A stretch of DNA of 64,000 bases from contig JAYKKT010000073.1 of assembly GCA_036023115.1 (NCBI GenBank), positions 13,083,001 through 13,147,000 of the forward strand, given 5' to 3'. The position numbers were made by a program, and so were the translations under genes. Shown here in pieces: positions 23,905 to 36,900 of this stretch (within the stretch, counting starts at the first letter, position 1; every line of letters starts with the position of its first letter). Source of the stretch: Brasenia schreberi. Its lineage: Eukaryota > Streptophyta > Magnoliopsida > Nymphaeales > Cabombaceae. A model generated the notes under the pieces. That model did no database searches and was not told where the DNA came from. It saw only the letters and a program-made list of their open reading frames with translations.

Positions 23905-24218
23905 TACGATACAAGGTTAATTCACACATAGAGGGCATTTAGTCTGAAATGGACTCGATGCCTCTACTACAGATACAACTGTAGAAATCGCGTTACATGG
24001 ACTTAGTTACAAGAGGACTTTGCACACAAGCTGAGGAACACTGGCCATAAATAAACAAATCATAAGAGAAACCAAAAGAAACTCCTGTTACAGCACCATG
24101 ACCAAGCTGATTGCTGGAACTCGAGTGATTGTCACCTGCTATCAAGTTTAGAGATGAACAACTTGATTATCTTTTCAATTTTGATGAGACAGTAAAAGAG
24201 CTTACCTGCCTTGAGGAA
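23322..24218. other. Intergenic between convergent genes
   Basis: Holds the 3' UTRs of the + strand gene and the minus-strand DUF3754 gene. A (GA)n microsatellite occupies 23847-23901. A splice-donor-like ggcag|gtaag on the minus strand (24210-24201), just past the DUF3754 stop, hints at a 3' UTR intron. Confidence 0.5.
23847..23901 (+). repeat. (GA)n microsatellite
   Basis: About 27 uninterrupted GA units. Confidence 0.98.
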
Positions 24219-27200
24219 TCAAGAGGAAGCTTGCTTCGCTTTCAAGACCAGTTCTTCGGTCGTGGTTCCTATGATCTCGTTGGCACGCTGAAGCCCAACA
24301 CAATAAATTCTTCCAACTGAGTCCTGAATATTGCGGCGTTTCAAGTGCTTAGCCAAAGGAAGACGACCCAAAACATCTATGATAGTTTAGAAGAGGAACG
24401 AAAATATTACAGGGATCAAATGGTTGATCGCTCGAACAACAGGAAACAGAAAAAGAAAAGGAAGGCTAGAAGAGGTCAAACAGAATAAAGAATATATTAA
24501 TAATACAGAGTATGATCATTTTAATAATTCATGTATCTGAAGGCATGAATAATATTTTTCATGAAGTCTACTGGAGAATAGTCGAGGTCAACACCAGTTC
24601 AGCAAATACAGGAACAACCTCAAGTTAAACCAACAAAAGTATTTTCTTTAAGTAATCAATCAAAGATTCTGGTATCACGCAAAACTTCATGATTGGTTGA
24701 TGCAGTGAAAACTAGCTTAATAGTAGCGTATGTACTATGGTGGGAGACTACTTTGCCACTTCAAGGCCAAAAAACTGTCAAAATACTTGGCTCTAATTGC
24801 TTGGTAACATCAATTTCCAGATGTTGAACGCTCCTGAGGGATATAACCACACTTTAAGCTGCCGTGTGAAGTATAAAATGCAGCATGAAACTTCAAAAGT
24901 TATTGGGTATTTTCGAGTTCAACTAGAAACAGGCCAGGGAAAAAGATAATGGGCCAAACCTCCAAACTTGATGTACTTATAATACACAAATCATAATCTT
25001 TTGATTCGATATTTTTCATTTTGCTTTCCAGAGGGCAACGTGAATCTTACCCGACCAATAATACCAAGCTTCTCCAGCTTCTGAACTGCATCATCTACCT
25101 CAAAGTTGCATTTTTTACCAAATTCTGATTCCATGAGTTCCTCACATCTCAAATCAAGGTCCTATGAATATGTTGAGCAAGTGATGAGTAAACAAGAGGC
25201 TTCAAGATTTAGATATGGCATAAGAAAATGTAAATGCCTAAAGCCATAGCCTCACATACCTCTTTTGTTGCTTTACCCTGTTCCATCAAAATAAAGAATG
25301 CTATGATAACCTCTTTCACCTAGTCGCAACGAAAGGTCTTATCAGTAAAGAAGTAATCTCTCCGTGTGAAAACAAGTGGTAAGCTTTATACACACTTCCT
25401 GTTGTATGACATCATCGCATAAGTGAAGAAGGGTCCCCCTTCCACTATCTAACTGTTTGTCATACATAGACTTTGTGATTAAGTTCTGGTACGTTGCCAA
25501 ATTTGCCTGGAACCTGAAACAGGGCATGAAAACTGAAAACACGTCCCAAAATGAAACTTACCTTATTTATCTAAAGAAACATATGAATATGCCAAATCAA
25601 GACAATAGACAGTAACCATTATTATACATAAAGAAAAATGCGTGATGCAATCAAATATGCATCTTATCTTCATATTTATGATAGCACACAATTAGCTTAT
25701 GGGTGCATATAATGTTCCTCTGAAAAAATCATGAGAACACCTATTCTAGGCAAAATGCAATTTCTTGATCTTTAGGGTTTCCCGCCTGTATAAGGCGGTG
25801 CACATCCTTCACTTATAAAAGATCTGCACGTCTAGAAAATTCAGCATGAATCAATTCACAGCCAGCCCTCAAATTTAATGAACTACGGTAGGGGGTCAAT
25901 CTGACAGAGACAAGGAAGCTGGAAAACACACTAAATACCAACCAAACCGTAACACACTTAAACAGACATCTTCCTGGTTACAAGGGACACAATGAAATCG
26001 AGGGTAAAATCATTTCCCAACATAAAACTTACGTGAAGTATGTCTTCGCACAATAACCCACAAGTCCAGAAAGAACAGCAATTATAACCCATATATCAGC
26101 TTTTGGCATTTCAAATGAGCTAACAAGAGCCACCTGAAGGAAAACAAGCATGGGAGCATAATAAGAAAATTGAGAATAAAAAAGAAACATCGTGAAAAAA
26201 TAAATGGACCTGACAATGAAAAAATACTAACCAAACCCAAGACAGCAGAAATCAGAAACTTGACCCAATCCATTGGAGTTAAGCCAGGATTTTTCTTCTC
26301 TGGCTACAAGAAATTATCCTAGTGGTTAGGAGATATAATACAAATAAGCTTCAGAAAGAATATTTCTCTCATCAAATCAGACAGCTGAAATCCTCACCAG
26401 AACCAGTTCCATATCCGCCATAGGAATGTTCCTGAAATGCTTAACAAAAATTCCACGATCTCCTTGGCCCTTGCTACTTGCACGCCTAACAACATTCAAT
26501 AGTCAAAACAAATCAGTTCCCTCAAATGCATGAACTTTTCTTATCAGATCATACATACAATATGATGCTAGAAAATAACATATGCAGTTAATGTAAAAAC
26601 CATGTAGCGATGGGATAAGGGAGAGCAATCACCTATACATAACAATCATCCTATCAAAAGTTGGCTCTTGAATAGTGTTCTTGCTAAGCAAACTTTTTAC
26701 TCTGGAAATAAACATCGCAAATAAAGTGAGTGACAGCTACACACTTCATGAAGAATACATAAAATAAAACAACCATTCTTAAATGCCGGCAACGTTGGGA
26801 GTCAAACCTCACTTCCATGTTCTCAATTCGAATTCGTTCAACATACATGTCATCATTATCTGATGCAGCAGTCACTTCATCAGTTTTCTTACGATCACTT
26901 GATGATCTTTGGCTAGGTCTTCTAGATAGTAACCTCTGCAACCTATGAAGGGTGGTACACATACAAAAACATGTTGTTTTTACAGATAACAAGCGCTTAA
27001 GGGAAACACAAGCAAAGTCTCAAGGATCCGTAGGGTAGAAAAATGTTACCTAGTGACATGTAGGAACCAAGCCCAGATACGTGAAATGATCATATCCAAC
27101 TTCTCCATGACAAAGTAATCACTAGTGCGGTCAATGCCAATCCCACGACGAAAAATTGCATACTTCACTCACAAATACAGATAAAAGTTCCAATTAGTAT

Positions 27201-28048
27201 CATAACAAACTTACTTGCAAAAGACAAAAGTGAAGGAAAATAAGTTGGCTGAGTACCACTTTCACATTAAAAGAAGTTGATAGGAAACAGGAGGAAAGCA
27301 AAAAGAGAAAGTTGCAAGTTTGTCCTCATAACATGATTAAAACCTCCTTCTCGTTTTGGTACAATGGGGAGGCTGAAGCAAATCCATGTCCCTGGGTATC
27401 AAACTCTTGACCTTTAACTCGTGAACTCCTAGCCAGATGGCATATTTCTCTTTGTGCATGAAAACCCCATTTTGATGTTCATGATGTATATACCTTATAG
27501 ATAACAGATGCATTCTAAATTTTTCATAAAAGACGACTATGTCTTGTATGACTGGCCATATTAAAATTATACATGCTTACATCTCAATTAGAGATACTTA
27601 AAAAGCAGGTCACAAGGTCTTCGTACTCTATGGACCATCATAGTGTTGAACTTGAACTTTAGATTGGTCATATTGGCAGTTTTCACCTTTCATTTTATTT
27701 AAAACAGTATTCCTAAATAGTTAATTAAAAAACATCACCTCTTTTGGCAGGCTAAGGACCGATATTAAAGTTGTACATGACTAGGGATGGCAATATTGAT
27801 CCGACCCATTCAACCATGACCCCACCCGAATGGGGCAGGGAATACCCGAACCCGAAACTGATCGGGGCAGGTATAGGGATAATATGCCCAGATCCATACT
27901 CGACCTATATATACATATGTTTGGTGTGTGCATGTTTATAATTATATATATATATATATATGTGAATATGAATATATGTGTGTATACATACAAACATAAA
28001 TATATACACATACATGATACATACATATATATACATTTGGGTATGTTT

Positions 28049-28134
<86 letters not shown>

Positions 28135-30859
28135 AAACCCGATTTTGACCCATACCCATTGGAGAAAAGAGAACCCAAACCCGTACACGCCCTGTTAAGG
28201 TTCATGCAGGGGCAGCGTATCCTTATACATACATGACTATCGGCTATGAAAAACAAAAACACCACAGATCACATCATGGAACCTACCAGAAGGTATAAAA
28301 GTCATCAAAATTGACAATTCTACAAACATGAAGAATTATGGTACACTATGATTAAATAACAAATGAAAATTTTGATCAAAGCACTTAACATTCAAATGTA
28401 AAAAAGTTGGGGAAAACAATGGAGCACATTTACCTTGTTTGAAAAATCTGGAAGGTTATCGGAGGGGTGCTCAGCAAAAAACCTTGATAACAGCTTGCTG
28501 TCCAGCTGCAGACCAAAGAGAAAGAAAAACCTCAGTATCAACCCAAAATGTGACAAGGGCTGAGAAATTCCCTAGTTATATAGCAGTTGGAAAATTAACA
28601 CCAAGTTTTAACCTTTGATTCATCGACAGAAATGGGAAGATTCAGAAGATACTGCCCAGATCGTGCAACATCTATCTCCTCCTGAGTGACTAACTTGAAA
28701 TTGCTTTTATCCATTACCTGCAAAAGCAAAGTCAAAAGTTGTCCGATGACTAGGATAAAATAAAAAGTTCCAGAATTATATTTAGTTGCTTGCTGTTAGG
28801 GCCTCAAGATCTTCAGTACTCTAAAAGGTGGAGACTGGTCTCAACATAGTTAGCCTTGTTGCTAAGTATGGACTAGTAGTAGTTGATTTGAAAGGAATTT
28901 CCCTGTCCAATGGCATATCGTATGATACTTTGACAATTCAATATGCAATTGGCTAAGAAATTACAAAATATGACTGGTCAAATGACAGAACACAAAGGAT
29001 TCAATCTGCAAGGCTACACCAGCTTGCGATATCTGCTACTCTAATTGATTAGAAATCCATGAATTGTGCCTGGGATTATACTTGGTTTACTGATTCTAAA
29101 ACTATAGCTAATGATATCTCATCAATCTTAATTTCATTAGAACTTATGTGCAACACCATGTAGACCAATACCACCCCCAGAAAGGTGAAAGCAAAAGGCA
29201 GAGAAGTACATCCATATTCCTCACACCCTTTAGTAAGATGTTAAGGATAACATATCTATGGTGTGAAAAATTATCAATGCACAGTTCCTGTTCTCAGTAA
29301 CATATTTGTAGACTTTCTTGTGTTATTTAAGGTAGAATGACGGATTACGAACATTCTGAACCAAAAAGTACCAAATGAATTCATGCATGTTCATTGCTAA
29401 AATTGAATTTTTCATTCATTATTTCCTTTTGTTGTGGATGATTCAGAGAAAGGTGGCGTTATTAACAATCTACCTTCAATGAAAACATGGTTGACTGTGT
29501 TGACATTTTTTCAGCCCAAAAAACTGTTTCAGGTAAAGAAGAGAAAATTAATGTAACTATGAACAGTTCAGCCGAAAATTCCTTTCTTTGCTTAAAGAAA
29601 AAGGGAAGTCACATTTCGGCTGATGTTTTGAGCAGATATTACAAAAAACCAATGCCATAAAGTAGCCATAGATGAGCTTCCAACACATTCATTTATGTTA
29701 AAGACATAATCTACGATAATTTTTATCTCCATGAAAGTTTGCTTCTCAAAACAAGTAACCAAAACATAGAGAACCCCATGATTACTTTTACCTTGAAGCC
29801 ACTGAAGAAGGTTATTAAACACAATCAATAAATCATGCCAAGTTTTTATATCTTGACCCACTTTATTCCAAATAACAACTCAAACCTAACAAACATGCAG
29901 AGGATAAACAGTTCAGGATCAATGAAGATGATCAAGAAACAACATAGAATTTGGAACTAGGGTAAGAATGTTTACGAGGCTGCTTCACCTTCGTGGCAAC
30001 AGAGTCAATATTAAGACCGTGTGAGTTTATCTTTACCATTATAAGTTGCGGCCTTGCGGGAAAGATAATTTCTAGCAGAGAATCAACCATTTCCTTCAAA
30101 TTCCGCAAGTCAAAATTTCGTATCACGATAGATGTACTGAAGCTTCATATGAAGAAAGAATGAGAAAGCTACCCCGTATTACCAGAGTTTCACCTTAAAT
30201 TTAGTTGCAAGTTTAGCCCTCCAATTAAGAAAAGATATGCTATACGTCTCCAAGAAAAAGTTGAGATAAAAAAACATTTATAACCAACCTGAAATAAATA
30301 GCTCAAGAATTTCTGCTCAAGTTCGTCAATCTCTTTAGGAGACAAATTTTGCTGCTCTAATTTCCGAGCTCCCCCAACCGGATCAAAAAGAGAATACAAT
30401 TGCTACAAAACCGCATAAAACGTTGTCGCCTTTCAAGCATGAATCACTCTCAACAAAACCATCAAAAATAATCTCAACAATAAATGCAATCACCATCAAG
30501 TCTTCAAATTGCAGAGAATACCAAGCACGGATCGTATACTCGATTCTCTTGCACAGCTTCAAAAACTCTGCGCGATCGGTGGGACGTTCTAGAAGACGAA
30601 ATCACAACCGGCAAATAAAAAACCCAATGGCTCTAACAAAAAGCAACCAGCATTTTCAAATTTAACCACGAAATGATCTACACCAAGCCGTATTTCTATT
30701 TCCAAATAGAAACCCACAATTTTGCCATTCTGGAGGAAAAGAGTAGTTGGTGAAAATCGTACCTAATAGATTGGCCAATGTCATGACCAGCCTGGGCTTC
30801 AGAATCGGGACGACAGATTCCCGCTCTAGACGAATGATGTCCTTCATCTTGCTCCCCAT
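24219..30859 (-). CDS. DUF3754 (TMEM143-like) membrane protein
   Basis: Fifteen coding exons join in frame to 484 residues: 30859-30763, 30588-30494, 30402-30289, 28717-28613, 28505-28434, 27162-27050, 26942-26808, 26701-26633, 26485-26398, 26303-26232, 26133-26033, 25513-25396, 25319-25260, 25161-25051, 24323-24219. All have GT-AG borders. Diagnostic strings are '[20 protein letters not shown]', '[18 protein letters not shown]', '[14 protein letters not shown]', '[15 protein letters not shown]', '[20 protein letters not shown]', '[19 protein letters not shown]' and '[20 protein letters not shown]'. Two hydrophobic segments ('[16 protein letters not shown]', '[16 protein letters not shown]') predict membrane anchoring. 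The function of the plant DUF3754 family is unknown. For the last exon a nearer acceptor would give a stop; the acceptor before 'DSVGRIYC' restores the family sequence. A CT-rich leader precedes the ATG. The gene appears intact. Confidence 0.95.
27350..27450 (-). repeat. tRNA-like SINE fragment in a DUF3754 intron
   Basis: On the minus strand it reads gagttaaaggtcaagagtttga ... cccaggg, a diverged member of the repeat at 7225 and 13680. Confidence 0.45.
27782..28229. mobile_element. Candidate hAT-type MITE containing microsatellites, in a DUF3754 intron
   Basis: Starts TAGGGATGGCAATATT, a common hAT-type terminus in plants. The octamer tacatgac stands directly before (27774-27781) and again at 28230-28237. 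The right terminus read inward (taaggatacgctgcc) matches only the first few bases, so the boundary is uncertain. The middle has expanded into (CA)n and (TA)n runs. Confidence 0.45.
28050..28132 (+). repeat. Compound (AC)n-(AT)n microsatellite
   Basis: About 18 AC units run directly into about 22 AT units, within the hAT-like element. Confidence 0.97.
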
Positions 30860-33372
30860 GAGAGCCGAACCAACCCAGTAAATCCTTTATAAAGAAGAAG
30901 GAGACGAAGAAGAAGTTCCTTCCACAGAGGAATATATCTCGAGGGAGAGCGACGGCAGTGGATATCTCTTTCTCTCTCTCTCAAAATTACGTTTCAAAGT
31001 AACGCTTCGTCATTTGAAAGAAGTTCGGGGATAGAACGGACAACATTGTCGGCAATCAATAAGCCCGTTATCGTCAGTCGGCCACCGTGGCGCTGTCGTT
31101 TCGTAAACGGTTCGGACTAGACACGAAACCGGGGGTTGGAAAATCCATTGCTCGTCCGATTTACGAGGGCACTTCACTTGAGTGCTCCTTCAATCTTCGG
31201 ATCCGATGTTTAGAGATGCTCACACACCTATCCCACCCACCAGACTCGGAACAGAGAAAGGGTGCTTGAAGGAAACGATAAAACCGAATCAAACTGCTGG
31301 AACTAGAGATGTCAAAATGGGTCTGGCTCAACTCGACCTGAAAAACTGCCATTTACGGAGCAGCGCCAAATGATCCGGCCACTCTGGCCCTGAGGGCGGA
31401 CACGGGTTGCACTGGTCCACAGGACCAGATGATATATATGAGTCTAGCCTGGGGGCTGGTTCGGCCTGTATTAACATCTCTAGCTGGAACCTTTTGGTTG
31501 TTTTAAAATCCTTTTTAATGTGGTTTATGGTTTCAATTTTGGAACCGAACCATAAGAACCAAGCCGAACCATATAAATGTATTTAATTATTTATGTGTAT
31601 ATATAAGTGGATAAGCCGGTGTATGCATGAGTGTGTGCATGTGTATGAGCTTCTTGTATATCAGTTTTCGTGAGCAAAAGGAGAAGATGAGTGTTTTTTG
31701 TTCTTAAACATTTAAGTACAGTTTTTTGTGTTACTTTATGAGACTCCAGGCTAGATTGGGCGGATAGCGTTTGATTCTCTTAGCTTATTTTCCTCATATA
31801 TTGTGCAATAAATGAGGTAGGATGATCAGCTTTCATGGCTTGGCCTTTCAATTGCATTGGTGGTGTTTGGTTTTCTTACTGTCGTTTAGAACCGAACCGA
31901 ACCGGAACATATGGTTTGGTTCATTTTGATTCTATGTAACTTTATGATCTGGTTCAGTTCTCAAAAAACTGAAATCCGATTATAACAGATTGGTTCTAGG
32001 TTGAGGCTAGAACCAAACCAAACTGAACCATAACCATCCCTAGAATAGAGATCCGAAGATCTCTCCCTGATATTCCACTGAAAAGTAGGTCTAGGGGTTG
32101 GAGTCAAACTCAAGTATGGGCAAGCTCGACTTGACTCAACTTGCTAAGAAAATGCTCGACTCAAGCTCGAGCTTGATACAAGCTTCAGTTTTCAGCGAAG
32201 CTCGAGCTCGAGTTATGCACGAACAACTTCAGCTGGGATCATTAGGCTCGTTTCAGCTTGGTGCAACTAAAACTGACTCCAGTAAAATCAGCTCAAAATC
32301 AAGCTTAATGAGCTCAAATCCGAGCAGAGCTTGACTGAGTTCTTAATTCGCTCACTTCAAAAAGTTCTAACCTTTGAAGTTCAATACACACCCAAATACA
32401 CACAAAAACCATTAAACGCTTTAGATTATAAATAAAATTCATAGTTAGATTTTTTAAGTTGAATTAGGCTCGCAACTTTTTCATACATACTTTGTAATCT
32501 GGATTGGTTCTCAACTAGATCGTAAGAGATGGATTGATTGCATTATTCTTCTCAGATTTGCCATGAAAAGCGAACTGTTACTACATGCATTAATACGATG
32601 CTGTATGACTGCAATAAAACTGCTGGTGGTGGTTAACATGCGATATATGCACTAAAAGTGACGCATGATTACTAATAAATATGCCTTGTGAGTGTATTTA
32701 TATTTCATATTGGTAAAACCTGGGTTATCCCTATTGCACTTTATCGTATCATACAATGCAATACGTATTGTGGTTAGATAACTTATTGTTATGCATCATG
32801 GGATACACCATGTATCGCTCGATATAAGACATACACCCTAAGCCTTTATAAAAGGTTTGCTAACTGAACAGAACCCCGTGTTTCTGTGGGAGTTTTGGCT
32901 TCCGTATGTATTGTATATTTTCTTGTGTACTTCATTTTTTCAATTATGAAAGTTATAATTTTGTTAAGGATGTAATGCTTAAATGCTTTAAGCGTTTAAA
33001 ATTGAATGATGATTGATGAATATTTGCTCAACTTATGAATTATATTAACGGTTTAGAATTATCATGAATTATTACGATTTTTTTAATTTTTTAGTATTAA
33101 AAATGATATAGTGCGATATCGAAAACCAATACGAACAACACTGGGTAAAACCACAAGTAGGAGGAACATGGTTTAGAGCATTAAACAGTAAGGATAGGTC
33201 TCACATTTTCTGTTTCTATTTTGCTCTTCCTTACCACACTGCAGCCAACGGAGAACCGCTTATATCAATAAATCGAATTTGTTCAATAAATGAAACAGTC
33301 AAAGCCTACTTCAGATATATAAAAAAACGGCATACCTTTATAACTGCAGATTATTTGGCAATTTCTACTTTA
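30860..33372. other. Intergenic with repeats
   Basis: Promoter side of the DUF3754 gene, with a CT-rich stretch at 30965-30980 in its likely leader. Beyond that lie a MITE (31304-31482, separate entry) and repeat-like strings of 'gaaccgaaccgaacc' at 31540-32040. 32100-32340 is rich in 'agctcgag' strings, typical of palindromic plant repeats. No gene seen. Confidence 0.5.
31296..31490. mobile_element. hAT-type MITE with perfect 8-bp target-site duplication
   Basis: The element body is 31304-31482 (179 bp). The termini are TAGAGATGTCAAAATG on the left and, read inward from the right, TAGAGATGTTAATACAGG. The target duplication gctggaac (31296-31303 and 31483-31490) is exact. The 8-bp duplication and TA-starting termini fit the hAT superfamily. 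It is too short to encode anything. Confidence 0.9.
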
Positions 33373-33434
33373 AACAACAACTAAGCCTTTTCCCATACTA
33401 AACGGGGTCGGCTAAAGAAGCAATTTCTACTTTA
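33358..33434 (-). mobile_element. LINE tail-only insertion (47 nt) with 15-bp target-site duplication
   Basis: Insert 33373-33419 is the reverse complement of the last ~45 bases of the RTE LINE (tagccgaccccgt... tag(TTG)n). It is flanked by gcaatttctacttta at 33358-33372 and again at 33420-33434, an exact 15-bp duplication. It is therefore a genuine insertion, not a relic of a longer copy. Confidence 0.9.
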
Positions 33435-33950
33435 TAATCTGAAATTTCAAGAAGCCAGCGAATAGTTCTTCGCAAGGAAAACAAATGGAGCTGAACTTGG
33501 AAGGCAGCCAACACAGGATGTTGGGAATAAGAGTGGCTCCTATAAACTAGGGCTCAAAAACGAACAACAGCAAAAGCTGAAAGCAGCCAAAGAGACAATA
33601 CTAATAAATTTGGATGAAGATTCCGAAATAAGATTTATTACTTTGACGCCGCAAAATTCATGGAACTCACTAACAGATGCCACGAGCAAAAAAGGCAAAA
33701 TGCCCAGGTCAGGTCATCCTAAATATTGGAGGACTAAGATGTATGTACAGAAATGAATTGAAGGTGTCGCCCTGCACTATAAATATTTACAGAACTTACT
33801 CGTTAGCCGTTCTTGAATATTCCCCATGCGCATCTCTGTTTCTTTCAACCGAGTCATGGTGCAGGAAGGCATATAACGCTTCCAAAACACGATAGTAACA
33901 AATGTGCAATCTGACCTCGCTGAAAAGTATACAGATAATCCACTGTAAAA
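33435..33950. other. Intergenic, 3' side of the NFRKB-like gene
   Basis: Likely 3' UTR of the minus-strand gene at right. No other gene recognised. Confidence 0.5.
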
Positions 33951-36900
33951 CTACTGTTTCCAGGAGCCCAGGAATGGCTTCCCCATTGAATCATGCATTA
34001 CTGAATTCTGATACATTAGCTCTGAGTTCACGCCAGAAGCCAGAGGCATGTTTATCCATGTGATGCCACCGTTTGCCTTGTTCTGGTTATTCCCATCACG
34101 TGGATTCATGTAATTGAAATGCTGGTTATTGTATCCAAACTGCGCATTATGACCTTCACACTGAATTCTATTGCCGCCCGAAGCAGCTCCACCAGCATAT
34201 GCACTTGGCACATACTCGTCTGAGCTCGCCGCATCATAAGGTATGTGCGACAGTCCATTCCAATGTGGCAGAAAGCCAAACAAGCTGCCGCCTCCACAAT
34301 TTCCATCATCAGGACATTGACGTTGAGAGGACATGGGAATCTCCAAGCTAGACCAGTTAGAGTGGGTTCCATTCTGCCAGTGGTGGTCCGACACATCTCC
34401 AGTAGCTGAAGATTGGATAGGCAGCATACGGATGGAGCTGGTTTCCCAGTCCATTGAGCTGGCTGGTGCTGTGTAGACTTCATGCCTCGGTTGCTTGTCA
34501 GCATACTCATATATGTTCTTTTGCATAAGGTGAAGAGCATAAAGATTTTTTTCTTGCACCTCCCTCTGTTTGAGCATCTGCTGCTGTTGTTGCTGGAGAT
34601 CCTGAGAGTAGTGGAAACCCTCTGATTTTCTGCTGCTTGTCATAAAAAAGTTCAGTTCTTGTTGTTTCATCCCGTCTACATGCCCATGCAGTGCATATGA
34701 CTGTTGTACCTGGGGAAGAGGTGGCTCGCTGAGTAACCGACTCTTTTCGGCATCATCATATGCATCAAAAAGAGAGGGTCCAGTATCCAATTTCATAGAT
34801 GAACCCACATCATTATCAGGTTTACATAAAATTTCCTTGTCTTCATCCTTGAGTATGTTTTCCTCTAGATTAATCATTCGAGTAGGCTGCTTTTCAATTG
34901 CTTGATGATGTCTGGTTAACAATTTATTCACATCTGCATAATCTTGCCCTCCTCCATAGCATGTTGTACCTTCTGTATGCATTGTCGACCAGACATCCCC
35001 TGCAGCATCTCTCTCTTGAACCATATCTTCATTTGATTTGGCATTTTTTAGAAACTCGGTCAAAGCATATGCAATATAAGGTTCCTCACAATTTTGCTCC
35101 GAGGTCATGCACATGGCTGATGATCCAACAACATTTCTCTTGGAATATTCAGTCAGTATACCAACAGAATTCTTGACACCCTCCACTGGTTCCTCGCAGG
35201 CAAGTTCAGGTTCATGACTATTCAGTGAAGGAATCCGTGTCAAAGGCTGATGATGTGCAAACTGAAGACTAGATTCATTGTTCTCAACTTCCATCTCATT
35301 CGAGTTGCCAATATTCTTCAAACTTTCAGAGGTAATATCGGGTTCATATTTACTATTGAGTGAAGGAATCCGCTCAAGAGCTTGAATACCAGAACAAGGG
35401 AAAATGTTTTCTTGATCATAGTCCTGGATAGCACCATCAGAATCCCCATCATCTGAAGTATTTTCCTGGTCTTCTATAATACCGTCTTCACTTTCTTCTT
35501 CCTCTTTCTGGAAACAGAACCAATCATAAACTATTAAGCACCTACACTTTTATATTCCCGTTTACGTGCCAGATATAAATACCAAGTACATTGTAGCATC
35601 CAAAATAACTTGACCAATCAAATTTGCTACCACACTATCAAGCAACAAGCAGAATGGATCTGAGTCATCTGAACATGTGGTAAAGGACCAGAGAAGAACT
35701 TGACAATGACAAAGAATCTCATTCAGTTCCTAAGTGAATATCAACAAACCTTAATAATAAGCCTGAACTTCTCTGCGATTTCCTGAGCTAATGATGTCAT
35801 TAGTTGGCTGATCTGTAAGTGTCTTTCCTCACGAGAAGAATAAGCAGCTGCAATTTCCGTGCAAGCAATTTTCCACCTATGCACAGAATTGTGCAGAAAT
35901 AAGGCTAGAGAAATGGTGTTATTCTAGTAGAGCACTGTAAATGAGCAACTGCTTACTGACCAGTGGTTGTGCAACTTTTTCTTCTCTTCCTCCAGCTTTT
36001 CAGTATCACCTAACACCCGGTTAAGAGATTTGAACATGACCAATCCACTTGTCTGTTTTACCTTCTTAACCGTTTGATGCTCCATGCTGGTCTGAATACT
36101 CAAAAACAAGCATAATTTAGAGCTACTTGAAGCAGAAGCAGATATGAGAAATACTTTCACTAATATTACAGAACTGAAGTTACAGAGAAAGCATCTGAAC
36201 TCGGTTGGAGTATTTGCATAACAAGCCATACTTTAGAGTAAGATGCATGTGTATCGGCAGTACTAGAATCAAAAGATGTTTTGACCCATCTGTCCTCTTC
36301 TGACAGATTATCATCCAACTTTTTATTTGCTGAAATGGTTATGGATCTCCCACCTTGACGCTCTAACAATCTGTTTGAACACAATAAAAAATTAGAACTT
36401 CATTATTCCCTACTAGAGTATCCAATTAATTTAACTCAATCGTTCCACTCATGTAAAATTTTAAAGTAGTGAAATAAGGAAAGGCAACAGGCATCATACC
36501 CTCTAGGAACTAAACACACACCAGACATGTTGTATATGTATGCTTCTGCAGTGTAGCAATTTATCACAAGGAACATTCCAAGTACAGGAAGTGAAAAGGA
36601 CATCAAGCTATGCTGAGTATCATTATTAACTGGAACGTACAAATAGAAGGAAATCTGATGTGAAGGAGTACCAGATTCACCTGCTCAAACAGTCCATCAA
36701 TATCCACAAGATATTGTCTGATTCTCAGCCGCTCATAAAAGGATAGCTAAGCAATCTGAACTAGAAGAGTAGAAGCAAATCAAACATTAAAAGAAGAGTA
36801 TAGAGTGTACCTTTCTTGAGAATCATCAGGGCTTGTATCTGAAACATCATGTTCTTCAGCCCCAGTGGATGACCAGGAAACACTAGACACTCCAACATTG

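Noticed and set aside
24324..24373. Longer last exon of the DUF3754 gene starting 'MFWVV'
   Set aside because: That acceptor leads to a stop; the acceptor before 24323 gives the conserved 'DSVGRIYC' in frame.
27781..28265. Open frames of 80-107 codons rich in Tyr, Ile and His/Thr
   Set aside because: They only translate (AT)n and (AC)n microsatellites.
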